The notes beneath the pieces are model-generated. The model was not told the origin of the DNA and searched no databases. It was given only the letters and a program-made list of their open reading frames with translations. The position numbers were made by a program, and so were the translations under genes. A DNA stretch of 64,000 nucleotides from Roseburia sp. (lineage in GTDB: Bacteria; Bacillota; Clostridia; Lachnospirales; Lachnospiraceae), in contig DMYD01000014.1 in NCBI GenBank assembly GCA_003483745.1, forward strand, positions 537 through 64,536, read 5' to 3'. This document shows, in pieces, positions 16,199-25,294 of the stretch (positions are counted from its first letter, which is position 1; every line of letters starts with the position of its first letter).

Positions 16199-16222
16199 CC
16201 ACTTATTTTATATTGTTTACAT
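16192..16222. promoter_or_regulatory. BirA-like biotin operator upstream of bioY
   Basis: TTGTCAACC (16192-16200) and GTTTACAT (16215-16222) form inverted half-sites separated by 14 bases. This matches the TTGTNAACC-N14-16-GGTTNACAA arrangement of biotin protein ligase operators in Firmicutes. It covers the -35 of bioY. Confidence 0.65.
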
Positions 16223-16274
16223 TTAATTTTTGATTCTGCACTGCCTTTTTATAGAAAACAATACATTTTTTACA

Positions 16275-17294
16275 CTAACATTTTCTGTTTTTTCCAAAGA
16301 TCACATCATAATTGATACTGCGGTAGAAAATATCGTTTGCATCTACGCTTTGAAGATCAAAATTCCCAAGCATCCACATTGTCTTAGCGATAACCGATTC
16401 GAGTGTCATATCGTAAGACTCTAAGAAACGACAGTATTTTTTCATGTCATGTCCGACTTCATATACTGTCATATCGCTTCCTTCGTGTGCCACCTGCGTT
16501 GCCATGACCACCAGCCTGTCCGGGTACTGTTTACACAGACGGTAGAATTCATCCGCTATGGATTTTGGAATACCGCCTACTCCAAAGCTCTCCACAATGA
16601 TACAATCATAATTTTCAAAGATGCTTTGTAATACCCGTGGACGGATTCCCGGAATCAGCTTCATCAGGAAAATATTTTCGTCTAATTCCTCATAAAACTG
16701 CACTTCATCCTCATACGGCAGCATCGGCAGATAACGCATGATATTTCCGTCCTGTATCACTGCCAGTGATGGAAAATCAATGCTGGAAAAAGCATTATAG
16801 CTTTTCGATCTCACTTTTTTTGCACGCGTTCCCGCTATAACCTTGCCATCAAAAACAATCTGTACTCCCTGTGACTTTTCATCGGATGCATATAAAAAAC
16901 TATCAATCAGATTCGATTTTGCATCTGTAATCTCAAGATCGATCGGTTTTTGTGCTCCCGTAATCACAATCGGTTTTGTGGAATTCTGAATCATATAAGA
17001 CAATGCTGCAGCCGTATATGCCATAGTATCTGTGCCGTGTGCAATTACAAATCCATCATAATCGTCATAATATTCACGGATTGCATGTACAATCTTTTTC
17101 CAGTGTTTCGGCTCCATATTAGAACTGTCCAGATTTAAAAGCTGTACGGCAGATATCTCACAGAATTCTTTTACCTGCGGAATATACTCTAATAGTTCTT
17201 CCGGCGTAATCTGTGGTTTTAATCCATTTTCAGATTTTTTAGAAGCAATGGTACCTCCCGTTGCAAGTAATAATATATTTTTCTTTGCCGACAT
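16275..17294 (-). CDS. ansA: L-asparaginase (type I, cytoplasmic)
   Basis: Hydrolyses asparagine to aspartate and ammonia. The first catalytic motif LLLATGGTIASKKSENG is at residues 6-22, and the second VIAHGTDTMAYTAAALSYM follows near 85-103, giving both catalytic threonines and the Asp/Lys pair. There is no signal peptide, so it is the cytoplasmic type. I prefer ATG 17294 (MSAKKN), with GGAG nine bases upstream; the ATG at 17309 lacks a site. It follows the threonine aldolase gene closely and may be the last gene of the trp transcription unit. Confidence 0.92.
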   Translation of the reverse strand: MSAKKNILLLATGGTIASKKSENGLKPQITPEELLEYIPQVKEFCEISAVQLLNLDSSNMEPKHWKKIVHAIREYYDDYDGFVIAHGTDTMAYTAAALSYMIQNSTKPIVITGAQKPIDLEITDAKSNLIDSFLYASDEKSQGVQIVFDGKVIAGTRAKKVRSKSYNAFSSIDFPSLAVIQDGNIMRYLPMLPYEDEVQFYEELDENIFLMKLIPGIRPRVLQSIFENYDCIIVESFGVGGIPKSIADEFYRLCKQYPDRLVVMATQVAHEGSDMTVYEVGHDMKKYCRFLESYDMTLESVIAKTMWMLGNFDLQSVDANDIFYRSINYDVIFGKNRKC

Positions 17295-17311
17295 GCCGGT
17301 AATCTCCATTT

Positions 17312-18349
17312 CTATATGATTGCTCTTATGTTGGCAAGAAGCGCATCGACATTTTCTTCTTTTGTTGCCCAGCAGGTGCAGAACCGGACTGCACTGTGTG
17401 TTTCGTCTACTCTTGCCTGATATGCAAAGCTGTATTTTTCGCGCAGTTTATCCAACACACTATCCGGTAAAACCGGGAACTGCTGGTTCGTTGGGGAATC
17501 AATATAGAATGTAACTCCCATTTTTGTCAACTCATCTTTTAATTTCTCTGCCAATCGTGCCGCATGTGCGGAGATTTCAAAATAGCGGTTTTCTTCAAAT
17601 AAAGTCAAAAACTGGATGCCGAGCAGTCTTCCCTTTGCTAACATACCGCCCCGCTGCTTGATATTATAACGGAAATCCTTTTTTAACTCAGGATTGCTGA
17701 TCACAACCGCCTCACCAAATAACGCTCCTACCTTGGTTCCTCCAATATAAAAAACGTCTGTATTTGCAGCAATATCAGCCATCGTCATATCATTTTCCCT
17801 GCATGCGAGCCCATATCCGAGTCTTGCTCCATCTAAAAACAGATACAGGTCATTCTCCCTGCATGTACGGTATAATGCCTCAAGCTCCGCTTTTTTATAA
17901 ATAGTTCCCAATTCCGTAGGATTGGAAATATATACCAGTTTCGGCTGTACGGTATGTTCAAAACTCTCATCTGCAAAATGTGCTTTTGTAAATGCCTCAA
18001 CCTGTTCTGCTGTCAGCTTGCCATCCGGTGTATCGATCGTCAGGCACTTATGTCCACAGGCTTCCAGTGCTCCTGTTTCATGCACATTGATATGTCCGGT
18101 TGTCGCCGTGATAGCTCCCTGATAAGATTTTAATGCAGATGCAATGACCGTAACATTGGTCTGAGTTCCGCCTACCAGAAAATGTACGTCAGCATCCGGC
18201 GCATCACAGACAGCTTTTATCCGTTTTGCCGCCTCCCTGCAATATTCATCCTCTCCATACCCTGCCGTCTGTTCCATGTTTGTCTCTTCAAGTTTTTTTA
18301 AAATTGCCGGATGGCAGCCTTCTGTATAATCGCTGTTAAATCGTATCAT
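17312..18349 (-). CDS. ltaE: low-specificity L-threonine aldolase
   Basis: A PLP-dependent fold-type I enzyme that splits threonine or allo-threonine to glycine and acetaldehyde. The N-terminus (MIRFNSDYTEGCHPAILKKL), the FLVGGTQTNVTVI loop near residue 57, LYLFLDGARLGYGLA near 170, and the PLP lysine in FYIGGTKVGALFGE near 205 are signatures. Length 345 is normal. It lies 17 bp downstream of trpD and just upstream of the asparaginase gene, so it may be read through from the trp operon. A related beta-eliminating lyase activity cannot be excluded. Confidence 0.9.
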   Translation of the reverse strand: MIRFNSDYTEGCHPAILKKLEETNMEQTAGYGEDEYCREAAKRIKAVCDAPDADVHFLVGGTQTNVTVIASALKSYQGAITATTGHINVHETGALEACGHKCLTIDTPDGKLTAEQVEAFTKAHFADESFEHTVQPKLVYISNPTELGTIYKKAELEALYRTCRENDLYLFLDGARLGYGLACRENDMTMADIAANTDVFYIGGTKVGALFGEAVVISNPELKKDFRYNIKQRGGMLAKGRLLGIQFLTLFEENRYFEISAHAARLAEKLKDELTKMGVTFYIDSPTNQQFPVLPDSVLDKLREKYSFAYQARVDETHSAVRFCTCWATKEENVDALLANIRAII

Positions 18350-18366
18350 TGTTTTCCCCTGCTTCT

Positions 18367-19377
18367 CTATAAATTTGAAACTCTGACCAATTCCTCAAGT
18401 TTTTTGATTGCCTTTCCGGAATCGATGGTTTCTGCAGCTAATTTTACACCCGATTCTATAGACTCTGCAACCCCTCCGATATAAAGAGTTGCTCCGGCAT
18501 TCAAAAGAACGATATCACGTTTTGCTCCTGTTTCTTTTCCGCTCAAAATTGCTTTTGTGATCTCGGCATTCTGCACACCATCGCCACCGCGCAATTCCTC
18601 TAAGGATGCTCTCTTTAGTCCAAACTGCTCCGGCGTCACCTCATATGTTTTTACAGTTTCTCCATCGATTTCTGATACTGTGGTTGTTCCGGTTAATGTA
18701 AATTCATCCATATTGTCATTTCCACTGATGACAAATCCGCGTTCCACCCCAAGTTTACTCATAGCTTTTGCTATTTTTTCCGTCAATGCTGAACTATATA
18801 CGCCGACAACCATATTTTTTGCACGGGATGGATTTGCAAGAGGTCCTAAGATATTAAAAACTGTGCGGACTCCCATCTCTTTTCTCGCCTGCCCTACATA
18901 TTTCATAGATTTGTTAAAAAGCTGTGCAAACATGAAACCGATTCCCACTTCATCCACACATTTTTGTACAAGTACCGGTTCTGCCATAATATTGACTCCA
19001 AGTGCTTCTAACACATCCCCCGCACCGGATTTTGAAGAAATAGAACGGTTTCCATGTTTCGCCACCGGAAGTCCTGCCGCTGCGACCACAAACGCAGATG
19101 TGGTTGAAACATTAAACGTATAAGTACAGTCTCCACCAGTTCCAACCAGATCCACATAATTTTCTGCTTTTGGTGTGATCGTCTCCGCTTTATCCCGCAA
19201 TACCGCAGCAAAACCAATCAGTTCCTCTAACGTTTCACCCTTCATGCGCATTGCTATTAAAAAAGCTGCAATCTGTGCCTGTGTTGCATCTCCACTGAGC
19301 ATGATCTCCATTGCTTTTTTTGCTTCTTCTTCTGTTAAATCTTTTCCATCTACTACTTTTGCTATGTACTCTTTCAT
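18367..19377 (-). CDS. trpD: anthranilate phosphoribosyltransferase
   Basis: Joins anthranilate and PRPP to give phosphoribosylanthranilate, the second step of tryptophan synthesis. The PRPP motif DLVGTGGDCTYTFNVSTTSA is near residue 77, the KHGNRSISSKSGAGDVLEAL stretch near 105, and GPLANPSRA near 163. Length 336 is normal. Its place is unusual: it follows trpA at the 3' end of the operon, instead of lying between trpG and trpC. It is 61 bp after trpA and 17 bp before ltaE. Confidence 0.96.
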   Translation of the reverse strand: MKEYIAKVVDGKDLTEEEAKKAMEIMLSGDATQAQIAAFLIAMRMKGETLEELIGFAAVLRDKAETITPKAENYVDLVGTGGDCTYTFNVSTTSAFVVAAAGLPVAKHGNRSISSKSGAGDVLEALGVNIMAEPVLVQKCVDEVGIGFMFAQLFNKSMKYVGQARKEMGVRTVFNILGPLANPSRAKNMVVGVYSSALTEKIAKAMSKLGVERGFVISGNDNMDEFTLTGTTTVSEIDGETVKTYEVTPEQFGLKRASLEELRGGDGVQNAEITKAILSGKETGAKRDIVLLNAGATLYIGGVAESIESGVKLAAETIDSGKAIKKLEELVRVSNL

Positions 19378-19438
19378 AATAATATTGTCCTTTCCTGTTT
19401 ATGAGAATAGATTGTTTACAGAGCATATGCTCTATTCT

Positions 19439-20242
19439 TTAAAGTTGATTTAATTCTTTCTTAAATGTACTGCAATACTCTGCTGCCACTTTTGTGCTGT
19501 AATCATTTTCTTCCATCAGGCAGATAAAATGACTGCCCACGATCGCACCGTCGATCGTATCTTTCATCGGCTTTACATCCTCAGCTGTGCGGATACCAAA
19601 TCCCATCATGACAGGAATCTTTGCGACAGATTTCACATTTTCCAGATAACTTAAAACCTCTTTATGAAAATCTGCCCCCTGTCCGGTTACTCCCATAGAA
19701 GATACACAATATACAAATCCTTTTGCGCCATCTAATATCTTCGGAATACGTTCACCTGAAACCGGTGAAACAAGCTGAATCAGAATTGTTGTTTCATCCT
19801 GATTTAAGTATTTAGAGATTTCATTCTGCTCCTCAAGTGGAAGATCCGGAATGATCAGTCCATCTACGCCGGCTTCGTTACATTTTTTTACAAATGCTTC
19901 TACCCCATAATGAAGTATCGTGTTGTAGTACATCATAAATACGATTGGAAGCTCTGATCCTTCGTTTCGTAATTCCTCCACGGTCACAAATACCTTTTTT
20001 AAATTGATTCCATTACAGATTGCCTTATAAGATGCATTCTGAATGACCGGACCATCTGCTACCGGATCAGAAAAAGGTATTCCGAGTTCCACCACATCAA
20101 GACCGGCTGCCTCCTGTGCCTTTAAAATGTTCTTCGTTGCTTCCAGATCCGGAAGTCCCGCCGTAATATAAGTAATAAATGCTTTTTCACCTTTTTCCTG
20201 TAAAGCTTTCATTTTTGATTCAATACGATTCATATCTGACAT
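19439..20242 (-). CDS. trpA: tryptophan synthase alpha subunit
   Basis: Cleaves indole-3-glycerol phosphate to indole and glyceraldehyde phosphate within the alpha2-beta2 complex. FITYITAGLPD near residue 22, the catalytic glutamate in VVELGIPFSDPVADGPVIQ near 50, and the aspartate in GVDGLIIPDLPLEE near 128 are present, as is the phosphate-binding GFGIRTAEDV near 211. Length 267 is standard. It lies 69 bp downstream of trpB. Confidence 0.97.
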   Translation of the reverse strand: MSDMNRIESKMKALQEKGEKAFITYITAGLPDLEATKNILKAQEAAGLDVVELGIPFSDPVADGPVIQNASYKAICNGINLKKVFVTVEELRNEGSELPIVFMMYYNTILHYGVEAFVKKCNEAGVDGLIIPDLPLEEQNEISKYLNQDETTILIQLVSPVSGERIPKILDGAKGFVYCVSSMGVTGQGADFHKEVLSYLENVKSVAKIPVMMGFGIRTAEDVKPMKDTIDGAIVGSHFICLMEENDYSTKVAAEYCSTFKKELNQL

Positions 20243-20311
20243 TTCCCTTCTTTTATTAAATCATGTTTATATTTTTTATTTCAATCAGGTTATCCAATCA
20301 ATTTTTTCAAA

Positions 20312-21523
20312 TTAGTTCAGGTATCCTTTTCCAGCAAGATAATCGGCAATCGTATTGACATCCTTGTCTCCACGACCTGATAAGCAGATGATCATTGTCT
20401 TAGACTTTGCTTCCTCTGCTCCCAGTTTTTTTACAAGTTCTTTCGCATATTTACAAGCATAGGCTACTGCATGTGCACTCTCAATGGCAGGAATGATTCC
20501 TTCTAATCTGCAGAGTTCCATCAATGCGTCCATCGCCTCTGTGTCTGTTACAGAAACATATTCTGCTCTTCCACTGTCTCTTAAGTACGCATGCTCTGGT
20601 CCGACACCCGGGTAATCCAATCCTGCGGAAATGGAATGTGCCAGTTTTACATTACCATCCTCATCCTGCAGCAGATAAGAACGCATTCCATGTAAAACCC
20701 CCGGCTCTCCAAGTGCCATCGCCGATGCGTGCTCGCCCGTCTCAATTCCCTTTCCAGCTGCCTCTACACCGATCATTTTTACCGATGGTTCTTCAATAAA
20801 ATCTGCAAACATTCCGATGGAGTTTGAACCGCCACCCACACATGCCATCACAGCATCCGGCAGCTTATGTTCCACTTCCAGAAACTGTTTTTTTGCCTCT
20901 CTGCTGATAACACTCTGAAATTCCTTGACCATTTTAGGATAAGGATATGGGCCTACTGCAGAGCCGATGATATAAAATGTATCTTCTGCTGTTTTTGCCC
21001 AGGTACGGATTGCTTCATTGGTGGCATCTTTCAATGTATTGCTTCCGGAGCGGACACTGACTACTTTTGCTCCCAACATCTCCATTCTCATAACATTTAA
21101 TGCCTGTCGCTTAATATCTTCCTCACCCATATAAACGGTACATTCCATATCAAACAAAGCTGCACCTGTTGCGGTTGCCACACCATGCTGTCCGGCACCG
21201 GTCTCTGCAATAACTTTCTTTTTCCCCATACGTTTTGCAAGTAAAATCTGACCAATTACATTATTGATTTTATGTGCTCCGGTGTGATTTAAATCTTCGC
21301 GTTTTAAATAAATCTTTGTGCCATACTTTTCGCTGAGACGTTCTGCATAATAAAGAGGTGTCTCACGTCCCACATACTGTTTCAAATAGTAATGATATTG
21401 TTTTATAAATTCCGGATCATGTATTGCTTCCTCAAATGCCTTGTCTAATTCCTCTAATGTATTCATCAGAGATTCCGCTACATACTGTCCTCCAAATTCT
21501 CCATAATATGCTTTCTTGTTCAT
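20312..21523 (-). CDS. trpB: tryptophan synthase beta subunit
   Basis: Condenses indole with serine on PLP. YGEFGGQYVAESLM at the N-terminus, the PLP lysine in LNHTGAHKINNVIGQ near residue 87, AETGAGQHGVATA near 110, and the phosphate loop VGGGSNSIGMF near 230 identify TrpB1. Length 403 is normal. It is in the middle of the trp operon, paired with trpA downstream. About 95 bp separates it from trpF; I see nothing remarkable there. Confidence 0.98.
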   Translation of the reverse strand: MNKKAYYGEFGGQYVAESLMNTLEELDKAFEEAIHDPEFIKQYHYYLKQYVGRETPLYYAERLSEKYGTKIYLKREDLNHTGAHKINNVIGQILLAKRMGKKKVIAETGAGQHGVATATGAALFDMECTVYMGEEDIKRQALNVMRMEMLGAKVVSVRSGSNTLKDATNEAIRTWAKTAEDTFYIIGSAVGPYPYPKMVKEFQSVISREAKKQFLEVEHKLPDAVMACVGGGSNSIGMFADFIEEPSVKMIGVEAAGKGIETGEHASAMALGEPGVLHGMRSYLLQDEDGNVKLAHSISAGLDYPGVGPEHAYLRDSGRAEYVSVTDTEAMDALMELCRLEGIIPAIESAHAVAYACKYAKELVKKLGAEEAKSKTMIICLSGRGDKDVNTIADYLAGKGYLN

Positions 21524-21619
21524 AATTTCCGTGTTCCTTTCTTAAATCTTAAATTAATTTATACTTTTTGTTCTATTTTTTACTTTCTATAACAAAACAT
21601 TGTCATATTTCTGATACTC

Positions 21620-22375
21620 TTACGTTGTTTTAATCATGCTTCTTTCTGCTGTCTTCTGGACTTTCTGCACAAATTCCTGTATCTTTCGCCTGTCTTTTCC
21701 GGTACCCTGTCCGGGTTCTTTTTCCACCCCCGAACTGACATCTACGATATCCGGTGAAAAAATATCTATCCCCCTGTCGACATTATCCGGCGTAAGCCCT
21801 CCGGCAAGTACAAATTGAATTTTTTCTGCCTCCAATACCTGTTTAAAACCTCTTAACTGCTCCTGCCCTTCCGGCTTCTCATATGCATCCCATCCAAAGG
21901 TTTTTCCACTTCCAAACTCCTTTGCATCCATAAGAAGTGCGGTTATCTTCCCCTTTTCAGACAGCATTCCTGCACGCTTACCGGTCAATCCTTTTTTTCC
22001 GTTCATGTACGTTTCCACAAGTGCTTCAAAATCGCTCTTCTCTGTCAGATTCACCGCCCGCCAGATTGGAATCTCTGACATTGCAAGAACATCTTCTGTC
22101 AGATTTCCATGAATCTGTAAGATATCGAACCCGGCATCCATGATCTGTTTTGCCATCGTCACATCCGGGTTTACCGCAACAGCAACCTTTTTTATATTAT
22201 CATTTAACTTTTTAAACAATTCTTGTATTTTATTGATTGAAACATACCGGCTGCTTTTTTTATATAAAACAAATCCTGCATAAGAAATCCCTGCTTCATT
22301 CAGCCATCGTATTTCCTCATTCTGCGTGATCCCGCAGATTTTAATCTGTGGGACTTTCTGTTTTACGCTTTCCAC
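21620..22375 (-). CDS. trpF: phosphoribosylanthranilate isomerase
   Basis: Third step of tryptophan synthesis, an Amadori rearrangement. The N-terminal catalytic motif IKICGITQNEEIRWLNEAGI, DILQIHGN near residue 90, SGKTFGWD near 170, and LAGGLTPDNV near 200 identify it. At about 251 residues it is longer than the usual ~205; the extra residues fall around YMNGKKGLTGKRAGMLSEKG and EKPEGQEQLRG. I choose GTG 22375, ten bases after GGAGG. That overlaps the trpC stop by 13 bp, whereas the earlier ATG (22447) would overlap trpC by 85 bp and add unrelated sequence. Confidence 0.93.
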   Translation of the reverse strand: MESVKQKVPQIKICGITQNEEIRWLNEAGISYAGFVLYKKSSRYVSINKIQELFKKLNDNIKKVAVAVNPDVTMAKQIMDAGFDILQIHGNLTEDVLAMSEIPIWRAVNLTEKSDFEALVETYMNGKKGLTGKRAGMLSEKGKITALLMDAKEFGSGKTFGWDAYEKPEGQEQLRGFKQVLEAEKIQFVLAGGLTPDNVDRGIDIFSPDIVDVSSGVEKEPGQGTGKDRRKIQEFVQKVQKTAERSMIKTT

Positions 22376-23133
22376 CTCTTTGCAACCTCCTTCGGATGCT
22401 CCGCTTCCATCAGCGCCCTGCCGATCAGGAATGCATCCACACTGCATTCCTTTAATAGCTCCACATCCGCATCTTTTAGGATACCGCTCTCTGCAACCAG
22501 GACTTTATCTTCCGGTACCAGTTTTGAAAGCCGTACTGTCGTATCGAGACTGATCGTAAAGTCTTTGAGGTTACGGTTGTTAACACCGATGATATCTGCA
22601 TCGATCTTCATTGCCCGCTCCAGTTCCAGCTCATCGTGCACTTCCACCAGTGCATCTAACCCCAGTTCTTTTGACAACTGATAAAAGTCTTTCATCTGCG
22701 CATCATCCAGAATTGCAGCAATCAAAAGTACTGCATCCGCACCGATTGCCTTTGCCTCATAAAACTGGTATGGATCAATCATAAAATCCTTTCTTAAAAT
22801 CGGAAGTTCCGTGATTGTTCTTATTTTTTTCAGATAATCCACATTTCCATCAAAATGATCTTCCTCGGTCAGGCAGGAAATTGCGTCTACCGATTCGTTG
22901 TATTCATCAATTCTGTCCAATAAATTTATTTTACTTTTAATTTTCCCAAGACTTGGGGAAGCATTTTTAAATTCTCCGATAATGGAAATACCACTTTTAC
23001 TTAATGCCTGATAAAAACCGTGTTTTTTGCCTTCATACTTCTCTGCCAGTTCACGCATTTTTATTTCACTGATATTCTTTTTATGTTCCGGCAGACGCTT
23101 CTTTTTATCCTCTACAATGACATCGAGTATCAT
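22363..23133 (-). CDS. trpC: indole-3-glycerol phosphate synthase
   Basis: Ring closure to indole-3-glycerol phosphate. The lysine in IIGEFKNASPSLGKI near residue 51, PILRKDFMIDPYQ near 110, DALVEVHDELELERAM near 160, and GVNNRNLKDFTISLD near 182 are the conserved catalytic and phosphate-binding segments. AESGIL near 213 completes the set. Length 256 is standard. AGGAGG precedes the ATG. It lies nine bp after trpG and overlaps trpF. Confidence 0.97.
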   Translation of the reverse strand: MILDVIVEDKKKRLPEHKKNISEIKMRELAEKYEGKKHGFYQALSKSGISIIGEFKNASPSLGKIKSKINLLDRIDEYNESVDAISCLTEEDHFDGNVDYLKKIRTITELPILRKDFMIDPYQFYEAKAIGADAVLLIAAILDDAQMKDFYQLSKELGLDALVEVHDELELERAMKIDADIIGVNNRNLKDFTISLDTTVRLSKLVPEDKVLVAESGILKDADVELLKECSVDAFLIGRALMEAEHPKEVAKRWKA

Positions 23134-23142
23134 AACTACCTC

Positions 23143-23712
23143 CTAATTGATTCCATTGATAAAATTTTCCACCATTCGTTTTCCATGTTCTGTATAGATA
23201 GATTCCGGATGAAACTGTAAACCGATCACCGGATATTCTTTATGCTGCATCGCCATAATCTCTCCATCTTTTGTCTGTGCCGTAACCGTCAGACATTCCG
23301 GCAGATCATCCATCTGCACTGCCAGTGAATGATATCTCGCCACCTTGACCGGTGATGTGATTCCCGCAAAGATTCCAGTTCCGGTATGGGTGATTTCCGA
23401 CTGTTTTCCATGAAACAATGCTTTTGCGTATGTCACTGTTCCCCCAAATGCCTCACCGATACACTGATGACCGAGACAGATACCGAGAATCGGGATCTCT
23501 TTATAAAATTCCTTTACCACATCCATACAGATTCCTGCTTCCTTCGGACTTTTCGGTCCTGGGGAAAGAACAATTTTATCAGGATGTAACTCTCTTATCT
23601 CCCCGATCGTAATCTTATCATTGCGGACAACCTTTATATCCTGCGTAAAAGTTCCAATATATTGGTACAGATTAAATGTAAATGAATCGTAGTTATCGAT
23701 CAGCAATATCAT
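23143..23712 (-). CDS. trpG: anthranilate synthase, glutamine amidotransferase subunit
   Basis: Supplies ammonia from glutamine to TrpE. It is a class I amidotransferase with the nucleophile in PILGICLGHQCIGEAFGG near residue 78, and the His-Glu pair in GLQFHPESIYTEHG near 168. The N-terminus MILLIDNYDSFTFNLYQY is typical. Length 189 is standard. The ATG overlaps the trpE stop by four bases (ATGA) with GAGGAGG upstream, so translation of the two subunits is coupled. Confidence 0.96.
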   Translation of the reverse strand: MILLIDNYDSFTFNLYQYIGTFTQDIKVVRNDKITIGEIRELHPDKIVLSPGPKSPKEAGICMDVVKEFYKEIPILGICLGHQCIGEAFGGTVTYAKALFHGKQSEITHTGTGIFAGITSPVKVARYHSLAVQMDDLPECLTVTAQTKDGEIMAMQHKEYPVIGLQFHPESIYTEHGKRMVENFINGIN

Positions 23713-25118
23713 AAGTTTTCCTCCTCCACAAGGGTTTTTGCCAGAGCCATGACCTTGTTACAGCATTCTTTGTATTCATTTTCCGGAACAGAATCCGCAA
23801 CGATTCCGGCTCCAGCCTGTAAATAAACATTTTTTCCTTTTTTGATCATCGTACGGATCGTGATACAGAAATCCATATCGCCGGAAAAATCCACATATCC
23901 GGTTGCACCACCGTAAAGACCTCTTCTCACACTCTCCAGTTCTTCGATGATCTCCATCGCCCTGATCTTTGGTGCTCCGCTTAAAGTTCCAGCCGGGAGA
24001 AAAGATGCCAGCAGATCAAACGGATGAAAACTGCCTTTCTTGCGTCCCTCGACCATCGAGACGATATGCATGACATGCGAATAATTTTTTACGCTCATAA
24101 AGTCTGTAACTTTTACCGTACCAAACTCTGAGATGCGTCCCATATCATTGCGGGCAAGATCGACTAACATGACATGCTCGGCACGTTCTTTTTCATCGGC
24201 AAGCAGTTCCCTGTGCAGTCTGTCATCTTCTTCCTTTGTCTTTCCCCTTGGTCTTGTTCCGGCGATCGGACAGGTAAATACACGTTTCCCCTGCTGTTTT
24301 ACCAGCATCTCCGGTGAACTTCCGATCACTTCAAAATCGCCAAAGTTAAAATAATAAAGATACGGGGAAGGATTTAACTCGCGGAGTTCACAGTACAGAT
24401 CAAATCCATCCTGCCCCGTCTCGATTGTCCAGCGCTGTGATAACACGGTCTGGAAAATATGTCCATCGCGGATATACTGTTTGATCTTATTTACCTTTGC
24501 GCTGTATTCCTCTAAAGTATCTGATTTTTTTGTGATCGCCCCATCCGGGATCAGTCTTACTACCGCTTCTTTCTGTTCCTGCATGGCAGTTGCGATCAGC
24601 TCCGCTGCTTTTTTCGCCGCGGCTTCTTTTCCCGTTTCATCATCGGATTCTAAGATCACCGCTGTCAATGTCTCTGCCACATGGTCAACCACAATAAATT
24701 CTTTCATCAGCATAAGCTGGATCGTCTCGATCCCGATCTCATCCGGGTTTTCTTCCGGCAGCACCTCACTGTATCTCACGAAGTCATAACCAACACTTCC
24801 CACAAGCCCTCCCGAAAAATTCAGTTCCTCATTGTCCTTCCGGATTTCAAATTCGTTATAATATTCTTTTAATAACGTAAGCGGATTTCCCTTTCTGATA
24901 TCTTTTGTACCGTCCTTTTTTGTAATCACCAGTGACTGTCCCTTTGAGGAAATGATCTCTTCCGGTTCTACGCCGAAAAATGTATAGCGGTCATAATTCT
25001 TGTCATAACTCTCTAACAAAAATCCTTTTTTCTTTCCCACCAGATTCCGGTACATCCCCGTTGCTGTCTCATTTACAATACTGACTGTTTTTTTGTAAAC
25101 TCTGTAAATTTTTTTCAT
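23709..25118 (-). CDS. trpE: anthranilate synthase component I
   Basis: Converts chorismate and ammonia to anthranilate. The C-terminal chorismate-binding domain shows HIFQTVLSQRW near residue 222, SSPEMLVK near 263, TRPRGKTKEEDD near 285, LVDLARNDMGRISEFGTVKV near 317, and AGAGIVADSVPENEYKECCNK near 440. Length 469 is normal. I start at ATG 25118 (MKKIYRVYKKTV), with GGAG upstream; an ATG at 25136 is in frame but lacks a site. The first gene of the trp operon, controlled by a Trp T-box leader. Feedback inhibition by tryptophan is usual for the family. Confidence 0.96.
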   Translation of the reverse strand: MKKIYRVYKKTVSIVNETATGMYRNLVGKKKGFLLESYDKNYDRYTFFGVEPEEIISSKGQSLVITKKDGTKDIRKGNPLTLLKEYYNEFEIRKDNEELNFSGGLVGSVGYDFVRYSEVLPEENPDEIGIETIQLMLMKEFIVVDHVAETLTAVILESDDETGKEAAAKKAAELIATAMQEQKEAVVRLIPDGAITKKSDTLEEYSAKVNKIKQYIRDGHIFQTVLSQRWTIETGQDGFDLYCELRELNPSPYLYYFNFGDFEVIGSSPEMLVKQQGKRVFTCPIAGTRPRGKTKEEDDRLHRELLADEKERAEHVMLVDLARNDMGRISEFGTVKVTDFMSVKNYSHVMHIVSMVEGRKKGSFHPFDLLASFLPAGTLSGAPKIRAMEIIEELESVRRGLYGGATGYVDFSGDMDFCITIRTMIKKGKNVYLQAGAGIVADSVPENEYKECCNKVMALAKTLVEEENL

Positions 25119-25202
25119 CCTAATCTCCATTCTCAAATCACCTGTTGCAAGATCATGTTATCAAAACAATAAAGTTCACACTCTGCGCGAATTTTATTGT
25201 TA

Positions 25203-25246
25203 AAAAACGCCCCTGACCGGAATTTTCTTCCAGTCAGGGGCGTTTT
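25203..25246 (-). terminator. T-box-controlled intrinsic terminator of the trp leader
   Basis: AACGCCCCTGACTGG and CCGGTCAGGGGCGTT form a long GC-rich stem, followed on the minus strand by a T-run. Its 5' side lies directly after the T-box sequence, the usual arrangement for a terminator that competes with the T-box antiterminator. Confidence 0.88.
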
Positions 25247-25294
25247 CACGCGGTGCCACCCTGTTTCGCCAGACATTATGATTCCATGCAGGAC

